Source of the DNA: Intoshia linei
Taxonomy: Eukaryota > Orthonectida > Rhopaluridae
DNA length: 44,445 nucleotides
Assembly: GCA_001642005.1 (NCBI GenBank)
Contig: LWCA01000174.1
Location: forward strand, 1-44,445
Direction of reading: 5' to 3'
Below the pieces are notes generated by a model. The model had not been told where the DNA came from. It saw only the letters and a program-made list of their open reading frames with translations, and searched no databases. This document shows, one piece after another, positions 11,333 through 23,478 of this stretch. Every line of letters begins with the position of its first letter. Within the stretch, counting starts at the first letter, position 1. The translations under genes were made by a program, and so were the position numbers.

Positions 11333-13077
11333 ATGACTTATACACTTCCGAATAATATCAATTTTGGTTATTTGAAAAAAATATACGGCGGACACTCTGA
11401 TAGCACTCCTCATGATGCAATGAATTTGAATCATGTATATAATGCATATTATCAATACCGTGGAGGTTTATTAAAAACTCAGGTATAACTTTTAAAATTA
11501 AAAATTGGCCTGTACAAACTTTTAGATCCAACAAGCCATGAAATATACATGCGCAGATGAAATGTTTGTATATGAAAGTGAATACATGAATTTAATAGCA
11601 GAATTGGAACGTAGATATTATATTATTCGTGAAGTCGAATGGGAATTTAAAATGTTGGATTACTGTAATGTAAACAACATTACACTAGAAGATGCCAAGT
11701 CATTTTTAATTTATTTTTATAATTTTAGATATAGATGGCTAGCAAAAAGGACTCATGGTAAATTTTTTTCGGAATATGCATGGGATACGTTTTTATCAAA
11801 AAGGACATTCCCTTTATCCAGAGTAACTTTCGAACAATTACAGATTTTTCTCTGTTCTATTCCGTCTTACAAAGATCATCCAAGTTACTTTTATTAACGA
11901 ATTTTAATTTTTTTTAGTTGAAGTAAGATGCATTTTTATTTTAATAATATTGTAACATTGCACAGGTTGTTAAAATCAAAAAAGTCAAATTAATAGGTAA
12001 ATTTTATTTAAATTTTTAACCTCTTAACACAAATTTTTATAGAAAAGGTTAAAAAGGTAGATCCAATAGTGGTACAAGTTGAAGAACATATACCTGTACC
12101 AGAAATAAAAGAGGATATAAAAGAAAAGATATTACCGCCTCCCAATGGTTTTAACTTTAAAATTTAACTATAATTTCAACAGGAGAATCCGATTATCAAA
12201 AATCTTTACGAGAAAAATTACAACTAGCTATCGAATCTACAAATGAATCTGAAATTCAAAAATGTGTTAAAGATTGCTTGGAATCGGGTATATCTAAAAA
12301 CGATCAACAAATAGAAGAAGCAAATTTATTACTGAAACAGTTTGATTTGGCCAAAAGTAAAAATTATGAATATTTTTAATAATTTTAAAAATTTTAGAAT
12401 TAAGAAGTGGCATTGATCAAAAAAGTATAAAAATACTTGAAGATGCAATAGATAAAGTACGTCATTATGGTCTAGAAAATAACATGTCGAAATTAATGGA
12501 AGAAGCGATAAACGTATTGATGCAATTAAGAAGACTGGAAAGAATCAGGGCTGAAATATTAAAATTGACACAACCTACAGTTGCAGAAATTAAAAGTTAT
12601 AATAAACCACCAGAAGCTGTTCATCAAATTATGATTGCTACTTTTACATTGTTAGGTCATTCTGTCCAAGAAACAAAGGTATTGCATTAATATAGTGTTA
12701 TTCACTTTCGAAAATAAAATGAATGATAAGATGTATGATACATATTATATAATAATCTAAAAATGGATCTTAAATTAGATGAGGACTTCGAACTTCGGAG
12801 TCCGAACCTTGATATTTTAAGAAATGTGATAGATTTATTAAAAATGTACATTACAGTGTGTATTTAGATTTGGAAAACCGTGCAAGCTCTAATTAGTAAA
12901 ACCGGGAAAATGGGTTTGAAAAGACGATGTTTAGGTTGTGAGCCAGATAAATTATTGGAAAAAAATGCAATTGCAGCTAAAAAAATTATTATAAAATATG
13001 ATCTTGATGAAATAAGAGATGTATCTGCTGGAACAGCGACATTCTATTTATGGGTAAATTATCAACTTTTTTTTTAA
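11333..13077 (+). CDS. Coiled-coil protein with dynein-stalk-like region, no motor
   Basis: Proposed exons: 11333-11482, 11526-11883, 11918-11922, 11966-11996, 12043-12147, 12183-12356, 12398-12678, 12868-13077; 437 residues. The C-terminal third resembles the microtubule-binding stalk of dynein heavy chains: helical, charged residues, then VAEIKSYNKPPEAVHQIM, TLLGH, a Trp (IWKTVQALI) and a final ATFYLWVN matching the stalk's return helix. No AAA+ motor, Walker motif or tail is present. The N-terminal 170 residues (LAELERRYYIIREVEWEF-like helices) are not recognised. The link between halves needs a 5-base micro-exon (TTGAA) between introns of 34 and 43 bp. Otherwise the first part ends at a TAA (11896-11898) and these are two genes. 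The last exon may instead splice at 13053 to 13093-13122, changing the final residues. A cilium or axoneme role is only a guess. Confidence 0.6.
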
Positions 13078-15259
13078 ATTGAATCATTACAGTCTAATTC
13101 CTCGTTAATGAAAATTTTTTAAACTAATGAAATATAATGAATTTCATCATTTATTTGTACAGTGATTGGGAAACCAATTTTAACTGTTTTAAAAAATTCA
13201 AAATCATATACTCCCCCTGATAATTTTTATATATTATAAGTAATGTAATTTAATTATGCATGTGCTCAATGAGTATTGCTAGTAAAATTAGGTTTATTTA
13301 TTTCTATTTAAGACTAATCGACATTTACATTTTAAACGCAAGGTTTACTTATTATTTCGAAGCTTTTTTTCTACCTTTACTGGATTTTTAAAATAAAATT
13401 AATGAAACATTTTAGCAATTTGAAATGTATTATTCCATTATTTTATATACTCCACAAATAGTATTAGTAGTTTACCAGTAGTTTAGAATTAAGTCAAAAT
13501 ATAAAAACATGAATAATTATTTATTATAAAAATATTAAAAAGAGAACCTTGAGCTATGATTATGATATAATAAATTTTTGATGTTTACTAAATTTAATTT
13601 GATATCATTTAATATTTAGTATAATTGATTAATCCATTATTATAAAAATATATACAAAATTTTTGTGGCCCTTATTTTATGTTGTTCCAAATAGAATTTT
13701 TTTCGATGGACCCGTTTGTAAACTCTGGTATATAACATATTATATTCGGCTTTGTCTTAATGCATTTGTTAATATATAATTAATTCTAAGCATTTTTTTT
13801 AATTTTTTTGAAGCTAACTGACTGTGCTTGATAGTTGAATTTTTTTTTTTGAAATTTTGACTATCCTAATAATGAATCATGTTTTTGATTGGTATAATCG
13901 CACATTCCAAGTTTTCATAAAAATATTTAAAGTTTTGATCAATTTAGGTTAAATTTTAGCCATAATTCTTCAAGTACAGTCAGTATTTTTTTATAAAATA
14001 TTTATTTTCTATTAGTAAAATTAAAAAATTGACGAAAAGAATGATAAACACATGATCAAAAACAAGAAAAGTATATTAAGAATTTTTTGATTTACCTTTA
14101 TCAATTCAATTTTTAATTAAATTCAGGTTTAAAATGTTTGCTTGTAGCTTGAATTAAGTTTATTAGATTTGTTTGCTATACATACTGTACTATTATCTTT
14201 GTATTATCAAGTATTAACTATGGGTAATTTTATTTTGTGATTAAATCATAAACCCCTAAAAGTTAATGTACTTGAGAAAAATACGTAGTTTGTTAATCGG
14301 GAATTTTTCCGTTAATTAGAAATTAGACTGTATTATATATCAAATATTAAATTTATGATTAGGCCATGACAATGATAGAGGAATATGATTTCTCCAAAGG
14401 TCTTCAAATTAAAGATGAAAAAAATCAAAATTAAATATTGAAAATAAATTTTATTTGTACGATATGTGGAATAATTATAGAAAAAACAATGCACATTATA
14501 ATATTTATTCCGCGTACATTTACTGTACTACCTTGTTCTCTCCTTTGTGAGTTATATGTATGTCTTGTTTTTTTTGCCAAGAAACGGATTTTTTTCATGA
14601 TTCAGTAAATATAAAATAGTATGACTTAAAACTATCAATTTATGTTCAAATTGAAAAGTATAAATGTATACAATTATTCTAAAAAATCATAAACATTAGA
14701 AAATAGAGATTTTTAATATTTTCATTTTTTATATTAAACATTCACCCATTAAATATTATATAAATATGTATAAAGAATAATTTATTTTATTAGCATTTTA
14801 ATTGCAGCACCTCTTTGGGTTTTAAAAAAATATGAAGGTAAATGTTATTTGTTATAAATATATTTTAAAATGTTCACGTTTTGGCATAAAAGGTTTTATT
14901 AAAATGGTTTTTACCATTTACTGAGTAAGGGTTTTCAATTTGTGAGAAAAATATTTTATTTACATGTTAGTTATTGTTTGTTTTGAATGTGTAAAATCTG
15001 GGTCCCAAACAAAGTTCAAATTATTATTTTTTGAAAATTGATAATGGGGTTTATATTTAAAATATATACTCAATTTGACATATTCTAGTCAATTTGGTGT
15101 TTTGAAAATTATTTTTATATATATTGTCGATTTGTATCGATCAATAGTAAATATGTGACATCGGTTAAAAAGTTGTAAACTATTTTAAAATCATTTATCA
15201 TTATTAATTTAATTTCATGTGGAAAATCAATTTATTAATGTCATTAATTTTAATTATAG
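13078..15259. other. AT-rich spacer without genes
   Basis: No coding signal supported. Around 13705-13730 a sequence GGACCCGTTTGTAAACTCTG, read in reverse, resembles the hAT-like end at 641. The missing first four membrane helices of the GPCR fragment at 15260 were looked for here and not found. Confidence 0.5.
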
Positions 15260-15795
15260 AATATGAAATTGAGGGAACTGTAAATCATATTTGTATGTAA
15301 AATGTAAAAATGCCTTTTTTTAAATATTACAGCAAAATAATAACAATAATTCAATTTGGTATACCTTTAATTATACTGATTTACATAAGTATTTCAATTC
15401 TCTCACTAATTTTCAAAAGTTTTAAATGGAGGAGTACAAGAATAAAAAAACGAAACAGTAGTATTAAAAATAAATTGCCTGTGAGTAGATTTCAATATTT
15501 AAAATGTAGTTTCAAATCAAAGATGGTTATAACAAAACGACATTACAAGTCTATTTTGGTGTTGGCATTAATAGTACTGATTTTTATAATCTTGTGGCTT
15601 CCCATCAATGTTATAAATATCTTGTATGATTACAATATCACCTTAGAATACAACCAATGGGTAATTTCTACGTGTCACATGTTGGTATAATTGTCTGCTT
15701 TTATACACCCTATTATATATGGATGGCTAAATGTGGAAATGAAGGATAAATTTGTCAGAATTTTTAAATGTTGTGTTATAGTATCCTACAGATAA
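15260..15795 (+). pseudogene. Rhodopsin-family GPCR fragment with internal stop
   Basis: An exon 15260-15296 (ending in the loop-2 motif NHIC) joins in phase across a 36-bp intron to 15333-15795. The product shows helix 5, a basic third loop (RIKKRN, ITKRHYKS), helix 6 with ILWLPINVINIL, and helix 7 with CHMLV, then an in-frame TAA (15688-15690), then LSAFIHPIIYGWLN and a short tail ending at 15793-15795. HPIIY takes the place of the NPxxY motif. The WLP and FIHPIIYGWLN patterns resemble peptide (neuropeptide-Y/FMRFamide-type) receptors. Helices 1-4 were not found upstream, and the stop cannot be removed by a plausible intron. It is a relic, or a sequencing error has created the stop. Confidence 0.7.
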
Positions 15796-16347
15796 ACATA
15801 TATTATTATAAAACATTTAATAATAAATTTAAAAAATAATTATTCATTTAAATCTTTTATTTGCGTAATATATAGTTTTTTCTAAAAAAATTAATTTTTT
15901 TAAATTATATTAACCTCCAAATGACATCTATATGTAATGGGATAAATTGTTTCATCTTGACTTAGAAAATTGTTAAAACGATTATCTTCCGATTTGTACT
16001 TATTAGTGAGTAGTTTCTAAATACAAATTAAATTTACATCTTTTTAATAGGATAATCTTTCTACCATTTAAAATCAAAATAATGTAATATGTAATCAAAA
16101 TCTTATAATTTATAAATATTAATAATAATAATAATTTAATAAACTTCTAATAATTTATACCAAAAAAAATATCATTTATTAAAAAATTTAAAAACAATTT
16201 AAAACATTTTTATATTTTAGTTTGATAATAGGAGGGACCAAAGCATATATTATTTTTATAAAAATAATTAAAAAATAGTAAAATAAATATTTAACTTTTA
16301 AAACTATATAAAATTATTAAATTCACTTAGTCAATTTCTCATGACAA
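15796..16347. other. AT-rich spacer, microsatellite
   Basis: Nothing coding. Very AT-rich, with a short (AAT)n run near 16118-16140. It separates the 3' ends of the GPCR relic and the minus-strand TPR gene. Confidence 0.5.
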
Positions 16348-17221
16348 TTAAATATTATTATATAATTTCCCTATTATCATCTGTACCTTATAGCACATAT
16401 CAAGAACTTTGAATGCATCAGTGTTTTGATTTTCATTTTTTAATACTTTTTTTCCATCTTGTATCGCAGATTCAATATTATTTAAATTATAATGAATTTG
16501 ACTCCTCCGTATGAAAGCTTTAGTATAACATGGGTTTATACATATAGATTTATTTATATATTCTAATGCATTTTCATCCCTAATTTAAATAAATTAATTT
16601 TTAAATTTTGCATTTACTTTTCAAGTTTCATGTAAACTAAAGCCATGTTTGCTAATGAAATGTAATCTTTTGTATTGAGTTCAATTGCATTGGAATAGCA
16701 TTTTACGGCATCTGTAAACATACCAGTTTTAACCAATTTGTTTCCCTATAAAATTGATAATCATTTATAAAAAATAAAAAATAAACCATATTTTTAAATT
16801 TTATAGATTCTTTATATTTGTCACTTTCCAATTTATAATGATTTACACATTTCTCGTCCATTTCTGATGTAACTTTATCCTAGTTTAAATTTTTTAAAAT
16901 TATTACGTTCAACATTGTACCGCGTCATATTTATCCCACTTTTTATAATCAGTTGATGTAGTCTTACTTTTTTGTTTTTTAATTATTTTACATTTTTCTT
17001 CTTTAATTTTACAAGTAATGCTGGGTATTTTCTAAACTTGTATACATTTCAATAAATAATTTCTTAGATACAATTTTATTATTGTTTCTCAGTGCTTTCG
17101 CATGCTCGTCATCAAAATTTAAGGATTCGGCCCATTCGGATACATTTGTGACCATTTTGACAACATTTTTTTGATTTTCTTGTAAATTATTTTTTAATTT
17201 TAGCATATCATAGGCATCCAT
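16348..17221 (-). CDS. TPR co-chaperone-like protein (RPAP3/SPAG1 type)
   Basis: Exons 17221-17072, 17031-16921, 16879-16787, 16745-16618 and 16579-16348 join in phase to 237 residues; the introns are 38-41 bp. After a short N-terminal region containing WAESL comes the segment TSTDYKKWDKYD, matching the Y-x-x-WDK(F/Y)D motif that precedes TPRs in RPAP3 and SPAG1. Then tetratricopeptide repeats start at about residue 119 (GNKLVKTGMFTDAVKCYSNAIELN; NMALVYMKLEKDENALEYINKSI; AFIRRSQIHYNL). Such domains bind the C-terminus of HSP90/HSP70; RPAP3 acts in the R2TP assembly complex and SPAG1 in dynein-arm assembly. The long C-terminal domain of RPAP3 is absent, so the protein is short; a further exon after a GTACAG donor at 16381 is possible. 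It starts 384 bp after the USP8-like stop on the same strand. Confidence 0.78.
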
Positions 17222-17605
17222 TATGTTGGTTATTTATTGTTACCTATCCTTTATATATAAACATTTTGTACTGTTAACAACCAAGTATTATTTATTTATC
17301 ATAACAAATGTAATATAGTAGTTACATTAATGTTGACGAATTTTCAATAAATAGTATTGCTCCAAAAGTTAATCATATAGTATTAAATTTTATTAACAAT
17401 TTTTCATACCTTGCTAATTAAATTATTTAAAAAAAGAATATGGCCATGTAGAGGATTGACAAACTATCAAACTTGCTAATTGTAGAGATGATGGCGTATA
17501 AGTAAATTAGTAACACATGAAAAATTTAATAATTTGTAACAAATTATATTTTTACAATACTTTTTAAAATATGAAATTTTGTACAAACGAATTTAATAAG
17601 AATAT
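17222..17605. other. Short same-strand intergenic gap
   Basis: AT-rich interval between the USP8-like gene (stop at 17606-17608) and the TPR gene (start 17221), both minus strand. It must hold the 3' end of the first and the 5' end or promoter of the second. No distinct signal was identified. Confidence 0.4.
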
Positions 17606-20600
17606 TTAGGTAGAATTTTTAAGGTAGAATAAAATGTATGCAGCTGAAGACTAAAAAAATTTAAAATAAAAATTAAATTTATAAACCTGTATTTTATTAT
17701 CTCCATTAAAATCGTAAATTTCATCATCATTCAAACTATACCAATAGTTATTTGATTGACAAAATGAAGTATCTAAATCAATTATAATTATTTATGTTTA
17801 AAGCGTCATACAATGGCCGGTATTAAGAGTTCCAAAATGATTGACAACAGCTATCAATGTGTATTTTTGATAATTATTATAATTTGTAGATTTTAATGGT
17901 TCAAAGTCATTCAATGGAAAATCTATATAATGTCCCAATTTGATAGTTAATTTTTTAATCAACGAAAATTCGAATCTATCAATTTAAATCAATATATTTC
18001 ATATTACCTGTTTAAATGTATTATTAAAAGTGTTGGAAGTTGGGGAATGGAAATGTGTTTAGTTGCATCTCTTTTTATATTACATTTACTGCAAACCCAA
18101 CCACATTCTTCTTTGCTGAGATGTTCACTTTCCAGAAAAGCATCCATGCAATCCTAATCAAATAGATAATATATTCATTAGTTTATAGAATTTAGTCATA
18201 ATAGACCAGCGGTTTCCAACATACTTCACAGTTGGTACCCCTAAACTGAAAAAAAAAAAAATTGGCACCCCATAATAATCCAAATTTAGTGTAACTATGA
18301 CACAGTATCAATTAAAAAAAATTGTTTTAAAAATTGTTAAAACTACTTGACCAATAATAAATATCTAAAAAATCGTTAATGATTAAACTGACGAAATAGA
18401 GACGTACATTTAATATGCAAACTTAAAATAGCAGAGACTATCAAATAAACGTAAATACACAAGGAACTAAATATATTATTACAAATTAATTTTCTATTAT
18501 TTTTGAGAATTAAAAAATATCTATAATTTATGAGTCACAGTATCAGACGAACGGGTACCTCAAAATAATTTATGGTGCTCCTTAGGGGTCCTAGTACACC
18601 ACATGGGAACCGCTGTAATAGACCAAGGAATCGCAGGTTTCGACATTTTTAAAGGGCTTACCACATAAAAAACAATTTTAAAACCAAAACGTGCGTTGCG
18701 TTACGTTGTGTTGTGAAACCCAAAACCCCTTAATCCTGAACACGTCACTAATGTAATATTTATATTTTTTTATTATATATTGATCCTTAAATCGAAAATT
18801 CTAGATTAATTTTCACATGGCAGCTTCAATGGTGTAATTAAAAAAATTATTAATTTCAAACATACTTATGGCGAACTACCAGTTCGGAACCTACCGTATC
18901 CGAGATCCCTCGGTAGAAGGATTTCGACGAAAGTTTTTTTAATGGAACCTTTAATTTACTAAATTGAGCAATTAATAAATAAAAATAAATCAATTTAAAT
19001 TAAATCAAAAAATTCTTGAATATCAACTAATTTGTGTGTTAAAAATAAAATGTCAAGTCAAGAGTCTTAGAGAGGTAAATAAAATTATATGACACTATAC
19101 TTCATTTACAAATTTTTTTACAGGGCTATTTTATATTTTAAGGGTGGCCACAAGCTTTCTAGGTTCTATTCTGGAAATATATAACTATCGAACTAAGTTA
19201 AATCATTACATATATTATATTTAATCCACATAAAAATTATTCACGTTATTCAGTAAATTTTCACTTCATTTTGATAAAATGATGTTTACGTTCACTAATA
19301 ATAATAATAAATGAACGATAATGAATAATATTCTAATGTAATATTATTGTTTTAAAAAAGGTTATTTTATTCAAAATTTTTGTTGTAGATCACTTTGGGA
19401 ACCACTGACCTACATAATGTATGAAAAAAATTAATTACTTGTAAGTCAGGTTTGTTGGTTTTTACAGCAGGCAACGTTAGAACGTGAAAATTACTAATAC
19501 TAAATGATTTTTGATTACAAAATTCACATTTAATTGTAGACGCAATTTGACCCTAATAAAAAAAATAATTAACTGTATAGTATAATACGTTATTATATAT
19601 GTGTAGTATATTGTTGAGATGATTATATAATTTATTTTTCATCACTCTATTTTCGTCAAAAATAAGGGTAATAATTTACTGTAATAAACTAATTGTTGAC
19701 CCACATATTCTATAAATCCAATTATTTAAAATAAATATTAAATTATTTGAATTTTAATTCAACATTAAATTAAATTAAAATTCTTACTTACAAATAAGTT
19801 TATTTTCACCATGAAACGACAATTTACCTTTTTTAAACAAAGAAACATCCCTAGAATTTTATAAGAAATGATAATGCTATACCCAGTTAAAACACATAAC
19901 AAATTTCTATCTGACAAAGTGACGTCTTTACGGTCAAACAAACACTTTAGTATTCATTTTTTTTTATTTCGAAACTATTTTATTAAAACAAAAACTTTAA
20001 AATAATTAACTGTCCTTTTTATAACGATAATACCAAAATAAAATTTTGATGTGATGTCTCAAAATTTTTTCATCATTAAAATAGGGTCGCGCGTGAAAAA
20101 GGTTAAAAAGCGCTGTTCTAGGATATGGTTTCTCAAACGGGGAGTTCCAAGTTCTCAAGGGGTCTCGAGAAGTTGAAATTATTTATATATTTAATAGGGA
20201 GGGGTCACGAGGTGCACAATATTGACAAGATCTGTTCTAGACAATTTCCAGAGGACATGGGTTCTCAACCTATTTTTATGGGAAGACCATATTTCACTAT
20301 ATCCATTTGACCATGTGCAATAACAAATCTAAAATGAAATGAAAATTACTAAAATTATAACCAAAATGACAAAAATAATGAAATAATCATATTTCTGAGA
20401 CAAATATTACGGTAATAAAACCATTTTACTCTTAAAGATAAATATATTTATTATTCATCTAATAATCCTAAAAATAAAATAAATTACCATGACGAATTTG
20501 GTAATAAAAGAAAATTCTTGATCGAGACTGTGTTTCATCAATACTTTAGAAGCTTCAGATAAATTCAGTTTACTTATATCCGGAGTTTTTTTATTTACAT

Positions 20601-23478
20601 CATTAGATACGCACTATAATTAATACTACATTTAATTTATAAATTTATCAAAACAAAATATAACATTATCAACCCTAATAATTGATTAAAATCATATACA
20701 AGGAGCGCTAGCCAAATTTATTTATTAAAATATATATTTGCGTTGACCTTACCACTTACTGTGTTGATATCAGCTGGCTATATAAATTCATACCTGACAC
20801 AAGGTCGAATTGGACAAGATAATATTAAAAAAAAATAAAAATTTAGTACAATTAAGCCAAAACGCCAACGTTATGGTACAGATTCTGTACGACATTGACA
20901 GTGTTGTTGAAGATTTTTTCTTATGCGACCCTGACCAATAATATTTTCGCTGCCTTACAACATTTAAAAAATAAATTACTTTTTTAATCTCAGAATGAAT
21001 ACTATCAAGCAAATTGGTCAAAAACTCGTGAGAATCTTGCTGTTGAAACCCTTCGAAATTGGTGAATTTTTTTGAAAAAAGATTCTAAAAATCACAAATG
21101 TTATATTACAAAACTATTAATAGTATCATTACTTTAAATATAATAGCTTGTGCAGTAATACTAGAATTTGTAGCTTTTTCTTTATTAAGCTCTTTAAATA
21201 AACCATGAATAGTTTTAGTAATATAGGCGCCATTAATTTCCCTAAAGTATATATATTTTATTAGATAATTCAACAAATATTACCTGTCAAATTCTACCAT
21301 TTCAACACCACGTACAAACATTTTGACGAAAAAAAGGGATTGAATAACACTATTCATGTAACAAGAATTTCCTAAGTTGTCTATTCCTTTATATTTATTT
21401 GTCTATATAATATTGTAAAAAACCAATATAATTAATTACGCAATGTGCTCCAATTCCATTGATACATTTTGCAGTAGGCAATGCAACTTTTCTAAATTTT
21501 CAATAATTTATAATTTTTAAAAAAAAACGATTTTGATCGTTCAACAGCTGAAGCGTTTATATGCGAAACGTTTGTGTACCTTTTTGAGACATCTGTCTTA
21601 ATATTAGTAAGATCTGGTGATGATGTTGACATGCTTTTTAAATCTATACAAATCCATTAATGCTAAAATATAAACAGTATACTTAAATTACTATTGGTAG
21701 GAACCACTTTTTGAACCGATGATAATTCACCATCTACTCCATTAGCCTAAAATATAAATAACCAAGCAACCCGAGTCTGGTAAATTTTTATTGAAAATTA
21801 GATCAATAAAAATTGATCTAATTTTATAAAAAACATCTAAATAACAAAAAACTTTAAAAGTAGATCAAATGTTTTAATAACTGTAGACATATCGACCTAT
21901 AGATACAAAAACGATATAACATTTCGCCATTCCACATTTTTGACACTTGATCTACGCAGTTAGAAAAGAAAATATTAATCATCAAGAAAAATTTTTTGGT
22001 AATTTTTGTTTTAGGCAAAGGGTACCCCTTTGAACCAAGACTTGAAAAATTATAATAAGTAAAAATGAACTAATTTTTATTAACCAATCAATACATCCAA
22101 TGTTAATTATAGTGATTAGTATTTCCCTCTAATTCGCATAATTCACGTAATTGACAGTATAAAATAATAACATATTGAAAACCTGAATCATGTCTAACTG
22201 CAACTTAGGTTTATTATCCCTTGAAAATGTTGGCACAATTTGTTCCTTATATTCTCTAAAATTTCAAAAACGTGTTAAAAAAGACTTACACTTTTGTGAC
22301 ACTTGGTTGTATTTTTGGGTATACATTATTAAAAGTAACACCATCAATTTGAGAATTAATGACTACTTTGTGTTGCATTTTTGAAACACGTGAAGGAAAG
22401 CTTTGACATGTCTTAACATAACTACCCTTCGGCACCATATGTTCAGTTAAATCCACTCTATTCGTCTCTGCCGGATATCTACTTACCCACTTTTTATAAC
22501 CACCATTCAAAATTTTAACATTTACTTTTATTTGATATGCAAACTAAATTTGTTGAATTATTTCACATTAAAATAAAACCGTTATAAATGCTTTTTTGAG
22601 TTTTTCGATACGATCAAAACACAAAATATCATTGGGAAAATCGTAATCAACAATAACAATATATTTAAAACTATTCAAATTTCGCATAATGACTTGTTCT
22701 TCCTTGTTGTTGTTTGCTTTAATATCCATAATAGTCATACTAAATATTATATACGAATTAAATAAAACTTTACCCAGCCTTGATGATTGCAGCATCAATT
22801 ACAACAACATTTTTAAAATTCATGAGAGGATAGTTTATTTCGGATTTTAAGTCAAAATCAACATCAAAAGAATTTGAAACTTCAAGGATAACAATATTTT
22901 CATCATTTTTGATTGCTTTGTGTAAATCAATCGGTTCAATATTTTCTACGGTACCTAAAAATAAATAAACTGTTATAATATAAAATACAATTTTTTTCAG
23001 AAATTTTTCGTTCCCTTTGTATTTTGGTAATTTTGTTTTGTTGTAAATTTTGACTGTCTTGTTCTTTCAATTTCATTTTCAAAACTTCTAAAACCTTAAA
23101 AGCTACATTAATCATTTCACTATGACTTCTTGTTATTTCCTAAATTATATGTTATTAGACTTTACATGAAAATTTATCACTTGGTCATTAAGACAATTTA
23201 CGTATTCTAAAAATGTGTACAATTTCTCAAAAGCTTCTTCATAACAATTGTTTTTTTTTGCATCCATACCTAAATTAAAAGTAAATTTTTTATATAAAAA
23301 CAAACCCTTTAAAAATATTTCTTCTAAATGTTTCTTTTTTCTATAAAACTCATGTATATTAAAATAATCATATTAACTACTTTTTAATTGAAATATTTCG
23401 AAAATCGCCAATTACACTTTTCATTTTAGTATTAATTTTGTCAACTATCAGTGTGTGAGTACTCTCCGATTGTGTCAT
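17606..23478 (-). CDS. USP8: USP8 (UBPY)-like ubiquitin-specific protease
   Basis: Twenty exons in consistent phase: 23478-23381, 23340-23306, 23269-23181, 23139-22989, 22954-22774, 22739-22580, 22543-22290, 22255-22183, 21746-21692, 21643-21529, 21491-21440, 21402-21284, 21241-21133, 21084-20980, 20613-20488, 19552-19439, 18153-18008, 17975-17812, 17772-17687, 17650-17606; 758 residues. Order matches USP8: N-terminal MIT-like helices (about 35-75), a rhodanese-like domain (about 125-265, ending NGGYKKWVSRYP), a linker with SSPDLTNI, then the USP catalytic core: GIDNLGNSCYMNS with nucleophile C435, QQQDSHEFLTNLLD, two zinc-ribbon Cys pairs (CEFC, CSKC), GHYT with H715, and SSAAYILFY at the C-terminus. 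In the family it deubiquitinates endosomal cargo and ESCRT-0 proteins. The coiled linker is much shorter than in vertebrates. Exon 14 could run on to 20794, adding 62 codons that do not look like USP. Confidence 0.93.
18207..18615. mobile_element. hAT-type MITE with perfect target duplication
   Basis: A 409-bp element begins CAGCGGTTTCCAAC and ends GGGAACCGCTG, flanked on both sides by the identical 8-mer TAATAGAC (18199-18206 and 18616-18623). No coding capacity. It lies in the 1285-bp USP8-like intron 18154-19438. A second hAT-like end, TTTGGGAACCACTG, ends at about 19407 in the same intron without a matching partner. Confidence 0.9.
20040..20310. repeat. Cluster of hAT-like end fragments
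   Basis: In the USP8-like intron 19553-20487, several fragments resemble hAT termini: AAAAAGGTTAAAAAGCGCTG near 20097-20116, GGTTTCTCAAACGGGG near 20126-20141, and GGGTTCTCAACCTATTTTTA near 20260. They look like successive truncated insertions. No pair with a target duplication could be defined. Confidence 0.5.
21747..22182. other. USP8-like intron without features
   Basis: A 436-bp intron between the ATTCAG exon end and the GCTAATGGAG exon. A palindromic stretch near 21800-21830 (ATTAGATCAATAAAAATTGATCTAAT) would form a hairpin. No element boundaries were seen. Confidence 0.4.
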
